This document shows positions 14,035 through 25,979 of a stretch of DNA of 64,000 nt, piece by piece (the first letter of the stretch is position 1; the number at the start of each line of letters is the position of its first letter). The DNA comes from Parietaria judaica (lineage: Eukaryota; Streptophyta; Magnoliopsida; Rosales; Urticaceae): the NCBI GenBank assembly GCA_954871525.1, contig OX940865.1, positions 27,574,420-27,638,419 of the forward strand, read 5' to 3'. The notes beneath the pieces were generated by a model. It ran no database searches. It was not told the DNA's origin and was given only the letters and a program-made list of their open reading frames with translations. Made by a program: the position numbers and the translations under genes.

Positions 14035-14843
14035 TCAAGAACTCGAATTCTTTAGATTAATGATGGAATTGTCACATTTTATTCAAAACTACATTTCCGG
14101 AACAGAACTATATTAATCTTACTCAATTTCTTAGTTTTTTTTTGCCTCCCCTGTGATTACTATGTCTCGTGTTACATTATATTTACTATTGACAATTGAG
14201 GATCTTAGGAATCTATGAGATTGTGATACGCCCCGGGATTGAGATCTCGGACCCGGCGTAACGGAATGTAGAACGCTAATCGCTCACAAAACATCTCCCT
14301 CCCGCTTTGTAGAGATAATCTTCAACTCATCAGTGAGAGTCCCATTTATATGAACGCCACCAATTGCGACCGGGTTCTTCTTAAACCGGACCATTTAAAT
14401 TTAAAAGTTCAAATGATAATTGCATATTGAAATCTTAGTCCAAAAAAGAAATAAACATAGCTTGATCCGTCACCCGACTGCCATGGTGCCTGACTAGCTT
14501 CGGAACGGTAAATAATGGACTGGATACTGCATTCCGATATAAAGATAATCAAATTCCCTATTTGAACCACATTTACCACTTCGAATCTTATGAATCACAA
14601 TATGATTCATTCTTCAATAATTCTACCGATCGCGTACTACGATTCCTTCTTCGATAGATCCTATGACTCGCGAAATGAAACCTTTTTTACTTTTGCCATA
14701 TAATGAATTGTTATGGTGTGATGGATGTGAAGAGAGTCAAACACATTACACAGAAACACCCACAATTACACAATGAGATTACACAACTTCACTTGAATAA
14801 AATACAACATTTCTCAACAATTTCTCAGACAAACTAATCGACA
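14035..14843. other. RPA1 copy 2 3' flank and PsbX 3' flank
   Basis: The RPA1 (+) and PsbX (-) genes converge here. The first 230 bp is the 3' end of the RPA1 duplication unit, up to the block GATCTCGGACCCGGCGTAACG at about 14243. No gene is recognised in the rest. Confidence 0.5.
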
Positions 14844-14878
14844 TTATAAGAACGAAACGGACGCCGATCGCCGCTCGA

Positions 14879-15226
14879 TCAAGTCCGCTTGACGGGGTCG
14901 AAGTTGGAGACACCGAGGACGACGCCAATGATCGCTGTCAACACGACGCCGCCAGCCACGATGCTCAGCAAGAAGTTCTTGAGCGACGGCGAGAGCCCGC
15001 CATCGGCCGCCTCTGCCACCTGCGGCACCACCACGGACGCCGTCATCACACCGGCCGTGATTCCCGCCATCGCCTTCTCCTTCAGCGACGCCGAGACTCT
15101 GACGGAGCGCGAAGGCGTCGACGAAGCAACCCTCGATGGGGCCATCGGGAGCGGCTTGAAGAAGGCCTTCTTGGCGGCCGCGCCGGTCACCGGCATCGCC
15201 ATGGAGACGGCGGAGGTTGCTGCCAT
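14879..15226 (-). CDS. PSBX: Photosystem II reaction-centre subunit X, chloroplast precursor
   Basis: A single exon encodes 115 residues. PsbX is a one-helix thylakoid protein at the edge of photosystem II near cytochrome b559. Residues 1-50 form a serine- and alanine-rich stromal transit peptide. Residues 54-70 are a hydrophobic thylakoid-targeting segment ending in the cleavage motif AEA before [12 protein letters not shown]. Mature residues 83-107 form the single membrane helix, and the end [10 protein letters not shown] is the family signature. Length and two-part presequence match plant PsbX, which is nuclear encoded. No intron is needed. It points away from the next foldback element and has a G-box upstream. 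It looks functional. Confidence 0.95.
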   Translation of the reverse strand: MAATSAVSMAMPVTGAAAKKAFFKPLPMAPSRVASSTPSRSVRVSASLKEKAMAGITAGVMTASVVVPQVAEAADGGLSPSLKNFLLSIVAGGVVLTAIIGVVLGVSNFDPVKRT

Positions 15227-15398
15227 TTGCGGTCGGGATTCGGGTTCCGGTTTTTCGAGTGGAGAGAGGTGAGAGGAGGGATTGGAGTTGGGTTTGCTTG
15301 CTGTGAAAAAGGCGTTTAGAGTCTTTTAGATATGAAATTGGAGGCAATGAGAGGTTGGAGATTTCGGATTTCAGGTGACCTTGTCTTCTCATCTATGT

Positions 15399-15408
15399 GC
15401 CACGTGGC
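15399..15408. promoter_or_regulatory. G-box upstream of PsbX
   Basis: GCCACGTGGC is a perfect G-box palindrome (core CACGTG) 173 bp upstream of the PsbX start. A GATAACCC stretch on the gene strand at about 15439 resembles an I-box. G-box plus GATA-type boxes are usual in light-regulated photosynthesis promoters; binding by bZIP or PIF-type factors is inferred. Confidence 0.6.
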
Positions 15409-15509
15409 GCGCTCTCGTTGACCGCTCGTTGGATAGGGTTATCTTCATGCTCCAATCAGTGTCAACATTCTGGTCTTCTTCTATTCTATGTATCATATTA
15501 TAAATATAA

Positions 15510-16587
15510 GGGAAAATTGCGGCAAAAATACCCAACCTTTAGTCAAACTGCCTCCCGGGTACTCAACCTTTAAAACTGGCGGCAAAAATACCCAACCTCC
15601 GTTGACCGTGACTTTGGCATGAAAACGTTAATTTTTCCGTTAAAATTCATCATGTGGCCGTTAGCGGCAAAAATACCCAACCTTTTTTTTTGAAAAAATT
15701 AATTTTTAATTTTTTTAATTTATTTTTTTCTTTTTCTTTTATTGATTAGTGATAATTACTTGAATTCCAAATACATGGAATGACACAAAATTTAGTCAAA
15801 ACATCTATTGATTTTTTAATGTGCTTGTATAAGCTACATTTGGTGATAAAAATCTTATTATTATGAGAAATTTTAAACATAATGTTACGGGTATTTTAAG
15901 TAATTGAACAGGGTTTTGATAATAGATATCCAGATTTTTGGATATTTGGATTTCCGGATCCGGATACGGGTAGTTCAAAAAAATCGGATAACCGCTCTGG
16001 TTACAGTCCTAATTACCCTTTTAATTGGTAATTGGCCGTTTTAGATCGAATTAATACAATCAATTATTGTCTCTGTATTGAAAAGAAATGGCTTAAGAAT
16101 ATATGCCAGTAAAAGAAATATTATCAATAATCAATATGCTTGATTAGTAATCCGGATACTCGGAAAACCAGATACCTATTTTCAAAACCCTGTTCAATTA
16201 CTTAAAATATCCGTAACATTATGTTTAAAATCTCTCATAGTAATAAGATCTTTATCACCAAATGTAGCTTATACAAGCACATTAAGAAATCAATAGATGT
16301 TTTTACTAACTTTTGTGTTATGCCATGTATTTGGAATTCAAGTAATTATCACTAATCAAGTAAAGAAAAAATAAATAAACTTTTTTAAAAAATTTAATAA
16401 ATTAATTTTTAAAAGGTTGGGTATTTTTGCCGCTAACGGCCACATGAGTGTTGTTAACGGAAAAATTAACGTTTTCATGCCAAAGTCACGGTCAACGCAT
16501 GTTGGGTATTTTTGCCGCCAGTTTTAAAGGTTGGGTACCCAAGAGGCAGTTTGACCAAAAGTTAGGTATTTTTGCCGTAATTTTCCC
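15510..16587. mobile_element. Foldback Mutator-like element, copy 3
   Basis: It starts GGGAAAATTGCGGCAAAAAT and ends in GCCGTAATTTTCCC, with a perfect 9-bp duplication TAAATATAA at 15501-15509 and 16588-16596. About 450 bp at each end are inverted repeats of each other, leaving a loop of about 150 bp. For example, TGTGCTTGTATAAGCTACAT on the left is mirrored on the right at about 16265-16285. GGCAAAAATACCCAACCT is repeated three times within the first 180 bp. There is no coding capacity. Confidence 0.88.
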
Positions 16588-16596
16588 TAAATATAA

Positions 16597-17582
16597 TATA
16601 TATATATATTTATATTAGAATTTAGATAAAGTATTACTCGCTTACAATGACAAATCCTATATACAACCGAAGTTAATTAAGCATGATTAAAAATAATAAA
16701 ATAATTAAAAGTTTATAAGATAACTTTTTTTGGAAGAATATTTATAAATTAATCATTATCTATCGTAATTAATAATTTGCTCAATTAAGAGCTTACTGTA
16801 TAATATAAGTATACATAATGAAATTATTTGTTTATTTTTTTATATCATTTTGTGAGCATTAATGGATTTAAACTTAATTAAATCATAGCGTACACTTTTT
16901 ATTTATTTCATGTCACTCTCTAAATGTTATGGTATAACAATCTAAATGCAAAATTATTATATGTAATGTATATATTCCCCCATTTACGCTCTTAATAATT
17001 TTGAATTTTATTGAATATTCTATAGATCATAATTTATTAATCATAACATCATATACTTTCGAGTATTTAATCTATGTATGTATATCTGGGTTGGGCTCTT
17101 GGGCTTCATTTAAGTGGGCTTAATTGAATTGGCCCAGTTATCTTATCTCATATAAGAACTCAAATTAATAATAATATAAAAAACGATGAGAAATAAGTTG
17201 AGCATTTTTTCATTAATTTAAAGTCAAAAGTTGATGGACGAAATAATAATAATAATAATCAAGTAGTAAAAATGTCATTAAAGAATTGGGGTGGATGTTA
17301 ATTTAAAAAATGTTTTGAGAAATTAATGTATACAAATTGCAATAATTAATATAGATTTCACATAAAAAAATTTGGAAAACTAATAATAACGTGCCTCGAG
17401 TACTTTTCTACCGATTATTTTGATACTTGTCTACCAAAATCCTAAATTCTAAACCATATATTAAGATTTGATATATATGCCACTAATTACTCTATTATAT
17501 ATATACACATTTGGAAACGGTTTTAACAAAAACAAATATATTTAAGATTAGAGTAGAAATATTTCAAGAAGACATATAACTC
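16597..17582. other. AT-rich intergenic DNA
   Basis: No gene, RNA or defined repeat is recognised. It contains short AT and AAT runs only, such as AATAATAATAAT near 17245. Confidence 0.4.
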
Positions 17583-17906
17583 TTATAAGAATACTTGCAT
17601 AAATGTGCAAATTAATACAATTACAAGCATGAAGATAAAAGCCAACTTCAGCCACGGCAAACGGCGATCTCTGAGACGATTTTCCGAGAGTTGATGCCAC
17701 TGATGATCACGTTCGAGACGCGGCTTCATTTTTATTCGGGAACCAAAGCAAAAGCCCTCGAGGTCCGCCTCGATATACAGCATCTCTCCCGTTCTCCGGC
17801 TGACACTTGGAGCCTCTTCCTCCCAGACCTGATTCTCCGACGAACCAAACCGGAGGTACTTGATTCTATTGCCCACCTTGAAAGCCACGGAATCGCTTGT
17901 TGGCAT
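17583..17906 (-). pseudogene. 5'-truncated F-box protein gene fragment (C-terminal end)
   Basis: An open frame of 107 codons resembles the C-terminal third of the next F-box gene (18,687-19,924): MPTSDSVAFKVGNRIKYL against MPSSDIVVFKTCKSIKFL, then FGSSENQV, VSRRT and RLERDH. It has no F-box and no upstream exon; similarity stops near 17,910. The last 25 residues are a hydrophobic stretch absent from the intact paralog, probably read-through into other DNA. It is most likely a duplication relic. Confidence 0.65.
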
Positions 17907-18686
17907 GGATAATCTCCCTTTAGACAGAATGGATATTTGTTTTGTTTTGTTTTTATTTCTAAAGGGAGATTTTTTTTTCGAGTTTTTTTTTTACAATAAA
18001 TGTTTAGTTTTTCGCAAAAATATACCTTTTAAATTTTAAAATTAGCAAAAATGTACTTTCAAAGTCCATTTTCATTTTTACTGTATGATAAATTTAATTT
18101 TACTAAACCTAAAATTACCCTTCAATAACCGCTTTCAAAATCTGCTTTTACATTTACATTTTACTTCAATGGATAGATAAGTATGTACCTAAATCTGACA
18201 CAAGTAGTCAATTGTCAATACATTTACATTTTTCTACAGTTCACTCAACTATATATCAATACCGTAACTTTATAATTTTTTGCCAAAACGTTAAACAAAA
18301 ACTTTGTACGTAGCTTTCCAACCATAGACATTTTTAAAATTTGGAAAAAAAATGAGTGCAATGTTAAAAATACAGAAGAAGATATACCAGTTGATTTCGA
18401 GCATGTATCATTGATTTTGGGCATACATATTGGGCGTGAGTATTTTCATAAAGATACACTAAAATTTTTGGGCGTGAGTATTTTCGTAAAGAAACTGTAA
18501 ATTTTTGAATTTAGGACCGTTTATTGATAACTTTTTATTTTCCCCTAAATACTTAGATACGGCCTTAATAGAAACAAATAAATTCCCTTCATATTATATA
18601 TATATATATATATATATTATCTACTAATTTAGATAGTCTTATAAAAATAAATATATCAAGACTACAACTAGAATTTTGAAGATACA
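17907..18686. other. Intergenic DNA with an AT microsatellite
   Basis: An (AT)n tract lies near 18,596-18,617. No gene is recognised. Confidence 0.4.
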
Positions 18687-19924
18687 TCAGCCAGCTCCAG
18701 CCATGACAAATTGGCAATCTCTCTGACGTTTGTCAGAGAGTCGATTACGGGGATGACCACGTTCCAATCTTGACTTCGTTTCTGACCGGAGATCCGACTC
18801 GATCCACAACAACTCGCTTGTTCTCCGGCTGACAGTACTTAGGGGAATCATGCTCTCCAAGACCCGATTCTCCGACGAACCGAACCAGAGGAATTTGATG
18901 CTTTTGCATGTCTTGAATACGACGATGTCGCTCGATGGCATGGCCAAGGCACGGGGGGGAGGCAAGCCGCCGAAGAGACACTCGATATTCAATATCTTCC
19001 GCAAATTCCACGTTTTAATGCAGCTTCCATGCACGTATTCCAACACCCGGAGCTCCATGAGCTTGTGTGATTCCGAGACGGAGACCAGACCGAGCTTCCC
19101 TTCACACCCAAATAGCCTTTGTTGCAGCCCGCTCCTCGATGGTGCGGGCAACACTGTGATACCGAAGCGCTCGGTTTCCCAGTCGAAGGTGAAAACTCTC
19201 CAAAGCGACGTGAGAGCATAGAATACTCCTCCCGCGGAGACCGTCGGTTGGTTGAAGCATATGGTCTCCGGTGACGGAAGCTTGATGTTCTCCGGGAGCA
19301 CCCTCCACGCCCACATCGCTGTGTCGAAAACCTCACATCTGCGGGAGAAGTATAGTCATATGAAATTCTGGAAACTAATAATTATCCAATCAAGTTTATT
19401 TTTCTACTTTACCGGCAAGCATTGTGCTTTCTTAACTGCGGGGAATCTGAATCCATGCCCGAGAACCGGACAATCTTGTAGCGGAGAGCGTTCAGCGAAA
19501 TCACAGTCATGGCGAACATTTGCGTACGGTGCAAACGCATTTCCGGACTTGGAATGTACTGCCGCTTCTGAGTTGCCGGGTTGTAAACAAAGAAGCGAGT
19601 AGGACCCCGCGCTGTAAGGCTGCAGAGAATCAGGCCTTGCTTTGTCACAACTTCGATCTTGACGGGTTCACGGGGATTTCCGGGGGCGAGAGGGAGATCT
19701 CTATTGTTGATGGCCGGGAAAAATTCCCTTCCGATCTGGTTCGACCGGATAAAGAAACCAGAGACAGTATTCGGTGTCTGCAGGTTGAGCTTCTTGAGGA
19801 AGCTCCACTCATACGTGGCCGTGTTCAACTTCTTGCAGAGGGTCCGGCTTCTCACGACGGTCTCCAGCGACGTCCGTGTCAGGATTTCGTCGACAATAAC
19901 ATCGAAAGGTAGAGTTGAGCTCAT
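18687..19924 (-). CDS. F-box protein A of the local cluster
   Basis: Exon 1 is 19413-19924 and exon 2 is 18687-19338; a 74-bp GT-AG intron joins them in phase 2 to 387 residues. The start MSSTLPFDVIVDEILTRTS begins an F-box of about 40 residues (LPFDVIVDEIL, VVRSRTLCKKLN) that would bind an SKP1-like adaptor in an SCF ubiquitin ligase. The rest has the F-box-associated pattern: TKQGLILCSL, FVYNPATQKRQ, YKIVRF, CEVFDTAMW, TVSAGGVFYAL, FTFDWETE, YEGKLG-like GCEGKLG and VVFKT. The target is unknown. An upstream in-frame ATG at 20044 would add 40 residues but is poorly supported. It differs clearly from B and C, so it is an older branch of the cluster. Confidence 0.82.
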
Positions 19925-20694
19925 TGTTTCTGAGAAGATCCTATTTCCTATAGAAAGAGTAATGAACCAATAAGTCTTGCGCACCGCAAACCGCTCACAA
20001 GTCCAATATATAAGTATGTCAATGGAGTTTAAAAACCGGTTCAAATTTATGCCGATTCGGATTTTTTAGGTATATGGCAAAATCGATGAGATTTTCGTAA
20101 AAAAATTAAATATTACTCTAGAAATACAAAAAAAAAAATCATAAATTTTAAGAAAAAATCGAATTTCTTATCAAGACGGGATTTTGGTGTGGTTAAACGA
20201 AAAAATTAGAGAAAAATTGAATATTATTTTGAAGTTTGGGATCTCCAATTCACCATCGCCTTGGTTTATCAGTTTGTCAAATTATCTTAAACACTGTCGA
20301 TCATTATACGTCGCTATTCAGTTTATTATTCTCTCAATATATATATATATATATATATATATAGATACAGTGATTACAGATGAACACGTTTAGGCATATA
20401 GTGAATAGTAATTACGCATGGTGTTCTTTTACCTGATCGTCGCTGGAGAAGACGGCGTCGCTAGGGTTTTGCTCCTTGACTTTTTCTCACGTGTATTCAT
20501 CAAAGTCTTGTGTCAAAACTATATATGTATAAGAAATTACTTTTTTTATACCCCTCAACTCTATTTTTTTTTTTAAATATACCCTCATATTAAAAATAAT
20601 AAATGCATACCCTCAAAGTTTACTTTGATTTCCCCTCAATTTTTTTTTATTATATATGTATATATATGTGTGTGTTATATGCCTGTTCATAAAT
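19925..20694. other. F-box A upstream flank
   Basis: At about 20,440-20,500 a module GAGAAGACGGCG, CTAGGGTTTTGCTCCTTGACTTTTT resembles the upstream module of the other F-box genes (see 24,170). An AT microsatellite lies at 20,335-20,363. No gene is present. Confidence 0.45.
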
Positions 20695-21049
20695 TTAATT
20701 TTAGAAAAATTCATGAAATGCCCAAAAATCACTTAAAGTTTTAGGGAATTGCCCATAGTTTCAAATAAAGCATATATACCCATTTTAAAAATGCATTGAA
20801 CCATATTAACCCTGATTTTAATTATATTTATTTTATTTTTGTATTTAATTATTTATTATATATTTTATTTTCGAAATTAAATTAATTATCCTTAAATTTT
20901 GGTTGAAAACTTCCCCTATTAATTAGGTTATCATTTAATTGTGTCACTTTGACCCAAAAATTAAATATTTTCCTCTCTCTCCTTCTCACTCTCCTTCTCA
21001 CCTTCTCACGTATGATCTCTCTCTCTCTCTCTCTCCTCGGAGTGACCAC

Positions 21050-21180
21050 CATCGCCGGATTCGGGCCGAGAGCGCGGCAACTTCGGGCGTGGCTTCGGCG
21101 ACCGTGGTCGTGGTTGCCGAGGAGGCGACCGTGGCCTCCGTCGTGGTCGCCCTCTATCCAAACTCCTTCCTCCGTCGACC
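21050..21180 (+). pseudogene. Captured fragment resembling ribosomal protein S2 N-terminus
   Basis: In one forward frame the GC-rich core reads RERGNFGRGFGDRGRG, then RGGDRGLRRGRP. This is the arginine-glycine-rich start of eukaryotic 40S ribosomal protein S2 (uS5). The similarity stops after about 40 residues and no other RPS2 part is present. RG-rich sequence is low complexity, so an RG-rich region of another protein is possible. It is surrounded on both sides by transposon sequence. Confidence 0.45.
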
Positions 21181-21500
21181 TCCGTCGCGCATCCTTCCTC
21201 CATCGCTCTCCGTCGCCGTCGCTTCCCGTCGCGGCACGATCATCCTTTCCACTTGATCGTAACTGTAAATTTATTTGCAGTTTTCTGTAAATATGTTTAC
21301 AGTTTTAAGGTATATATATTTGATTTTTGTAAATGATTTTACAATATTTTGAAGTGATAATTTCTCTTGGAGGGGCAATATTTTGTAAATGTATTTACAC
21401 GCTTTTTTTTTAAATGGTTTAACACTTTTTTGGAGTTATTTTACACAAATTTGCATTTGTGGATATGTATATGAAATTTCAATATCTTGTCAACAGATTT

Positions 21501-21725
21501 GTAAACAGATTTACATAAAATGAGGTAAAACGAAAACCAAGTTTCGTAAATAGATTTACACAAAATGAGGCAAAACAAAAACCAAGTTTTGTAAACAGAT
21601 TTACATAAAATGATGCAAAACGAAAACCAAGTTTTGTAAACAGATTTACATAAAATGAGGCATAACGAAAATCAAGTTTTGTAAACAGATTTACATAAAA
21701 TTAAGCAAACCAAAATCAAGTTTCA
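21501..21725 (+). repeat. 45-bp tandem repeat, five copies
   Basis: Units beginning GTAAACAGATTTACATAAAA start at 21501, 21546, 21591, 21636 and 21681, an exact 45-bp period. Each carries a GTAAAn5TTTAC-type inverted repeat. It lies inside the family P transposon. Confidence 0.9.
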
Positions 21726-22060
21726 TAAATAAAAATTCAAAATAAATATAGATTATTAGGAAAATAAATTTTTGATTTTAATCGTTACAAAAATATTAAA
21801 CATGATTTGTTAGAGCTAATTGAAAATAATACTAATTAATAGGGGAGATTTGTTTTTAATTTATTTAGTTTGCTACATTTAAGGAAAAAAATATTTTTTA
21901 TTTTAATTAAAAAAAACGAATTATAATTAAATGTGATTTAAAAATTAGAAGGGCAATTTAGTCTATATTTCAATTTGTTGGTGGTTATGATTTCCATAAT
22001 TAGAAATGTGCATTTTTTTTAAACCTTGAGCCACAAATGGGCATTTGCCTCATTTACCCT

Positions 22061-22856
22061 TTAATTTTAACGCTAATAACTTTCATCATTTTTTTTTACC
22101 GTAATACATTTGTGCCACAAAGAAAAAGAGGATAAGGTATATAAGTTAATACTTTTTGTAATATATACTTAAGTTTTTTTGTCGCAAATATTCCAACTTA
22201 AAACAAATACCACTTCTCGCCGTGTGAATGGTTACGATCCAGTACTAAAAACCGGTTTAAAAAACTAGCTCTAGAAATTAGAAACATGATATCGGAATTA
22301 GTTTCCAATCCAAATCCGGAATCCAAGTATTGAAAAAAATTGATCATTCTAAACCGGGTATTTTCTGGTCCCTAGTAAAGAAATCGGTTCTCGTTTATTT
22401 CTTTATAGCACTAATATTTAAAAAAGGAAAAAGAGAAATACAAACTTAAAAACAATTTTTGCAAGCAGAATTTCAAACCCGGTTCTGGAGTTTCAGTTAG
22501 AAAATCACGGGGTATAAATTTTATAATGATTATTCGATTTGCTACTAAAATATTGCTTTGTATTTCTCCTACTCTACAGCTTCACATATTGTTGAAATCG
22601 AGACTGGTCACGGGGCTTCGGAGCCTTTTCCAGCCTCATCGAGGTTTCTTTGACTCTTTTTTTTCTCGGATTCTGAATTAATCATAACATCAATTTATTT
22701 TGGAACAGTTACGGCCTTGGAAACGGATTCGGATTTCTGTATATTTTGCTCGAGAAAGAAAATAGAAAAAACAGAAAGGTATTCTCTTTTTACTTAGTAA
22801 AAATAATATATTACCCTAAATGGGACATACAAGTAAACCTATAAGTATAATCAAGT
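22061..22856. other. Flank between transposon and F-box B
   Basis: There is no gene. At 22,600-22,740 a block (CACGGGGCTTCGGAGCC, then GGAAACGGATTCGGATT) resembles the downstream flanks of F-box genes C and E, so it is part of the duplicated F-box unit. Confidence 0.4.
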
Positions 22857-24156
22857 TTAAATTAGCCCTTTTGCTTCGCAAAAAGAAAATATCCGGCCAA
22901 GAAAATCTAAGCAAATTCCTTCAAAGTCGTAGTTCACCTTCTTCAACTCTACTAATTTCTCATCGGATTCGAACAAAAACAATTTGCTAATGTCGTCTCT
23001 GCCGATTTTCCAACTCCTCAGGACCCTGTTCTCCGAAGAATTGCTGCTTCCGAGTCGAAGGATCTCGACACTGTCGCGAGTCTTGAAAACGAGAACATCG
23101 CTGCATAACATGCCCAATGGTACATGATCAAAGCAACCGAAGTTTAGGCTCACTGTCTTTCTCATCTTCCACTCCTTGGCGCCCTTGTAGCCAACGCTCT
23201 CCAACACCCAGAACTCCACGAGCGTGTGCGTGCACAGACGTGACATGAAGATCACGCCGAGCTTGCCCTCATACTCCAATAGGCTGGACATCCCACCGGT
23301 GCCGAGTTTTGGGTTTGGCAACATAATGATGTGAAAGCTCTCGGTTAACCAGTCAAAGGCGAGGACCTTCTGCGTCAATGTTTGGCAGTAGAAGAATCCG
23401 CTGGTCGAGACTGTCTGCCCGTCGATTAGTTGCCTGCATAACAGGTAGCGGGACGGGCTACTAGGTAGGAAATTAAATATGCATCATTAAATATATTATA
23501 TATTTGGAAATATCTTACTCGATGCTCTTCGAGACGGTCTTCCACTTCCAGGTCTCCGAGTCGAAAACCTCACACCGGTTCGTGAGAAGCCAGGCGCCAA
23601 CATCCGCCAGAGGAAAGTCGTGGTGTATCCAGAACCGGGCGATCTTGTAGTGAGGTTTCCTAGGCTTCGACGGCATCACTGTCATGGCGAATCTAACTAA
23701 CGAACGCCAAATATTCGGCATTGGGATCTCCTGCTCTTGCTTAGTCGCTCGCTTGGAGACGACGAGCTTGCTCAGAGGCGCTGCCAGGTCCATCCACCTG
23801 CATAGAATTAAGCCTTGCTTCGTCGCTGCTTCGACGCTGATGATTCGTCGTGGATAGGTGAGAGAAATCTTTCTCCTAGCAGCAATCACGGTGAAAGTTT
23901 TGGTATAGTATTCGCTTTGTAAGAAGAAAGCGGAGGTAATCTTTGTTCTCTCGTGGAACTTCTCGACAAAGTCCAACTCGTACGTCGCCTCGTTAATGTG
24001 CTTGCACACTGCTCGGCTTCTCGCGACCATCTCCGGTGTTGTCCGCGTCAGAATCTCGCCAACAATAACATCAAAAGGTAGGGTTTGGCCGACCGGAGCA
24101 TAGAAATTCGGTAGATGATTCATGCGTATGATGAAAGAATGGCGGAAGATGGCCAT
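22857..24156 (-). CDS. F-box protein B of the local cluster
   Basis: Exon 1 is 23519-24156 and exon 2 is 22857-23460; a short 58-bp intron (GTAAG to CTAG) in phase 2 gives 413 residues. The F-box is LPFDVIVGEILTRTTPEMVARSRAVCKHIN near residues 25-60. Associated-region landmarks follow: VEAATKQGLILCRW, RFAMTVMPS, HYKIARFWIH, NRCEVFDSETWKWKTVS, TVSTSGFFYCQTLTQKVLAFDWLTESFHIIMLPNPKL, LLEYEGKLGVIFMSRLC, SDVLVFKTRDSVEILRLGSS, SSENRVL and LFESDEKLVELKKV. The role would be substrate recognition in an SCF complex. It is very similar to gene C, including the intron site. Two N-terminal Mets (24156, 24123) are possible; the first has the better context (GCCATGGCC). Confidence 0.85.
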
Positions 24157-24560
24157 GGCTAGGGTTGTGCATCAACTGATTGTCGTCGGAGAAGTTGGCC
24201 GTGACTAGGGTTTGCCTCGTTGACTTTTTATGACAGTTTTGACCTAGCCAAACCCTGCGCAAAGATAGAAAATATATAGTATATGTATCTTGTACAAACA
24301 CAGTTTCGTTTAACTATTTGATGAGCAATTAATATAGTTTCGTTATAGATAAGTATAACTATATTATTATTGAAAGGGAGTACTATGGAAATTAAGAAAA
24401 AGATAAATAAATACCAGAGGTGAATATTTTATATTCATTCAATAATAATGCTTTTAGATTAATGAAGGTGGTACTGAACTATGTATTACATTATTACTCT
24501 AAATAAAGTGTCGATGTTTTTTCGTAAGAGTATACTACATATTTTAAAAACTAATTACCC
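24157..24560 (-). promoter_or_regulatory. F-box B upstream module with W-box core
   Basis: CTGATTGTCGTCGGAGAA, GACTAGGGTTTGCC and GTTGACTTTTTATGAC recur ahead of genes C and D and at the gene-less site 31,640-31,740. TTGAC is the W-box core bound by WRKY factors. That the module is the promoter or leader is inferred from its repeated position just before the ATG. Confidence 0.45.
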
Positions 24561-24571
24561 TTATAATATAT

Positions 24572-25190
24572 TATGAATACTCACCAAATACCCAAAATAC
24601 TCTTAAAGTTTAAGAGAAATACTCATAATTTTATAAAACCAATTTATACCTATTAATAATTTTTTTTACCATATTAACCCTAATATTAATTATAATTATT
24701 AATTTACGTATAATATTTATTAATAATATATTTTAATTTCAAAATTACTTTTTCCTATAATTATGATTGACAATTTCTACCTATTAATTAGGATATTATA
24801 TAATTATGATACTATTCAAAAAAATATCCTCTTGTTTAATCAAGGGAGCTTAAGATAACTAGCCATATCAACGTTTTAAAATTGGTAAAATAACAATTGT
24901 TTGGTCAATTAAAATAGTATAACTACAATCCTCATTTTTGCTACAAAATAGGAAAGATTAATTAATTTATAATAAAGGAAAGAAATTTGTATTTAAATAA
25001 GGTGGCTGAATCCTTATTGGCTACAATTAAGGATGATTAGTTATTTGTTAATTATTTGATATTTAAAAAAAGAAGGGTGTATTAGTCAATATTTCAATTA
25101 ATTGGTGATTTTAATTACCAAAATAAGTTTGGACATTTTTTTGAAACCTTGAGTCACATATGGACATTTGGCTTATTTATCCTTAAAATT
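24572..25190 (+). mobile_element. Family P transposon copy 2, internally deleted
   Basis: The left end (CACCAAATACCCAAAATACTC, CTTAAAGTTTAAGAG) and right end (GAAACCTTGAGTCACATATG, ATTTGGCTTATTTATCC) follow copy 1 in the same orientation, but only about 620 bp remain and there is no GC-rich cargo. A clear target duplication was not found. Confidence 0.55.
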
Positions 25191-25239
25191 TCATAAATTT
25201 ATTTACTGTAAATACATAATCGTAAATATAATTACAATA

Positions 25240-25620
25240 TCGTAAAGATACAGAGAAATAATTGTTCTTTTTTAAATACTGATTAATAGGGAGGAAAAAT
25301 TCAAAATTAATATTGATTAATAGGCACCAAAAAATAAAAAATAGGATTTGTTACAAACATAAAAACAGGGAAGAATAATTCAAGTAATATTTGTTTAATC
25401 CTAAAAAATAGGAAAGAATCATTTTAATTTATCTAGTTTGCTACATTTAAGGAAAAAATTTTGTTTTTTAATTTTAATTAAAAAATGAAATTAAGATTAA
25501 TATGAGTTAATTGGAAGGGCGTATTAGTCCATATTTAAATTGGTTGGTGATTATGATTACCAAAGTATTTTTTTAAAACCTTAGTCACAAATGAGCATTT
25601 CCTCCATTTACCCTAATATA
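25240..25620 (+). mobile_element. Family P transposon fragment, 3' half only
   Basis: It shares AGTTTGCTACATTTAAGG, GAAGGGCGTATTAGTCCATA, TTGGTTGGTGATTATGATTA and the end AGTCACAAATGAGCATTTCC with the 3' half of copy 1. The 5' half is missing. Confidence 0.55.
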
Positions 25621-25639
25621 TTTTAGTTTCATTTTTATA

Positions 25640-25979
25640 TTTAACCATGTTAATTTTTATAAAATTTAAGAAGCCCTATTTTTATAAAATTTAAGAAGCC
25701 CTATATTCATAATTTTAACATTTGTATTTATTAATAATCTAATTTGAGTTTTGATATATATATATATATAAAATAGATATAGATACATGTTGTAAGAATG
25801 AATATTCTATTATAAAGCCTTATGAACACCAAGAGAGTTCCGATGTGGGACTTGCTAGAGCCTCTGTATATATGTCCTCGAACTTACTCTCTCTCTCCTC
25901 GATCCAAATTCCAAGCTGCCATTTCTTCGATTTGTGTTCCGTAAGGTCTTTATACAACGGACACATGTACATACATGTA
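25640..25979. other. Intergenic DNA with an AT tract and a minus-strand AGTCCCACATCGG block
   Basis: AT repeats lie near 25,756-25,772. On the minus strand AGTCCCACATCGG (25840-25852) is followed after about 25 bp by TATAATAG. Similarity to the MSL10 3' flank (44,340-44,400) begins around 25,865. Confidence 0.45.

Larger units (their letters stand above)
20704..22060 (+). mobile_element. Gene-fragment-carrying transposon, family P copy 1
   Basis: It is flanked by a perfect 9-bp duplication TTAATTTTA at 20695-20703 and 22061-22069. The left end GAAAAATTCATGAAATGCCC and right end GGGCATTTGCCTCATTTA form an imperfect terminal inverted repeat around AAATGCCCA. A 9-bp duplication points to the Mutator superfamily. 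Inside are a GC-rich piece resembling the RPS2 N-terminus (21,050-21,180), several GTAAA...TTTAC inverted repeats and a 45-bp tandem array (21,501-21,725). There is no transposase. The same ends recur at 33,666-36,662 with a different cargo, the pattern of Pack-type elements. Confidence 0.75.

Noticed and set aside
21006..21203. Arginine- and proline-rich open frame on the minus strand
   Set aside because: It is the antisense of the RG-rich RPS2-like fragment inside a transposon; low complexity keeps it open.
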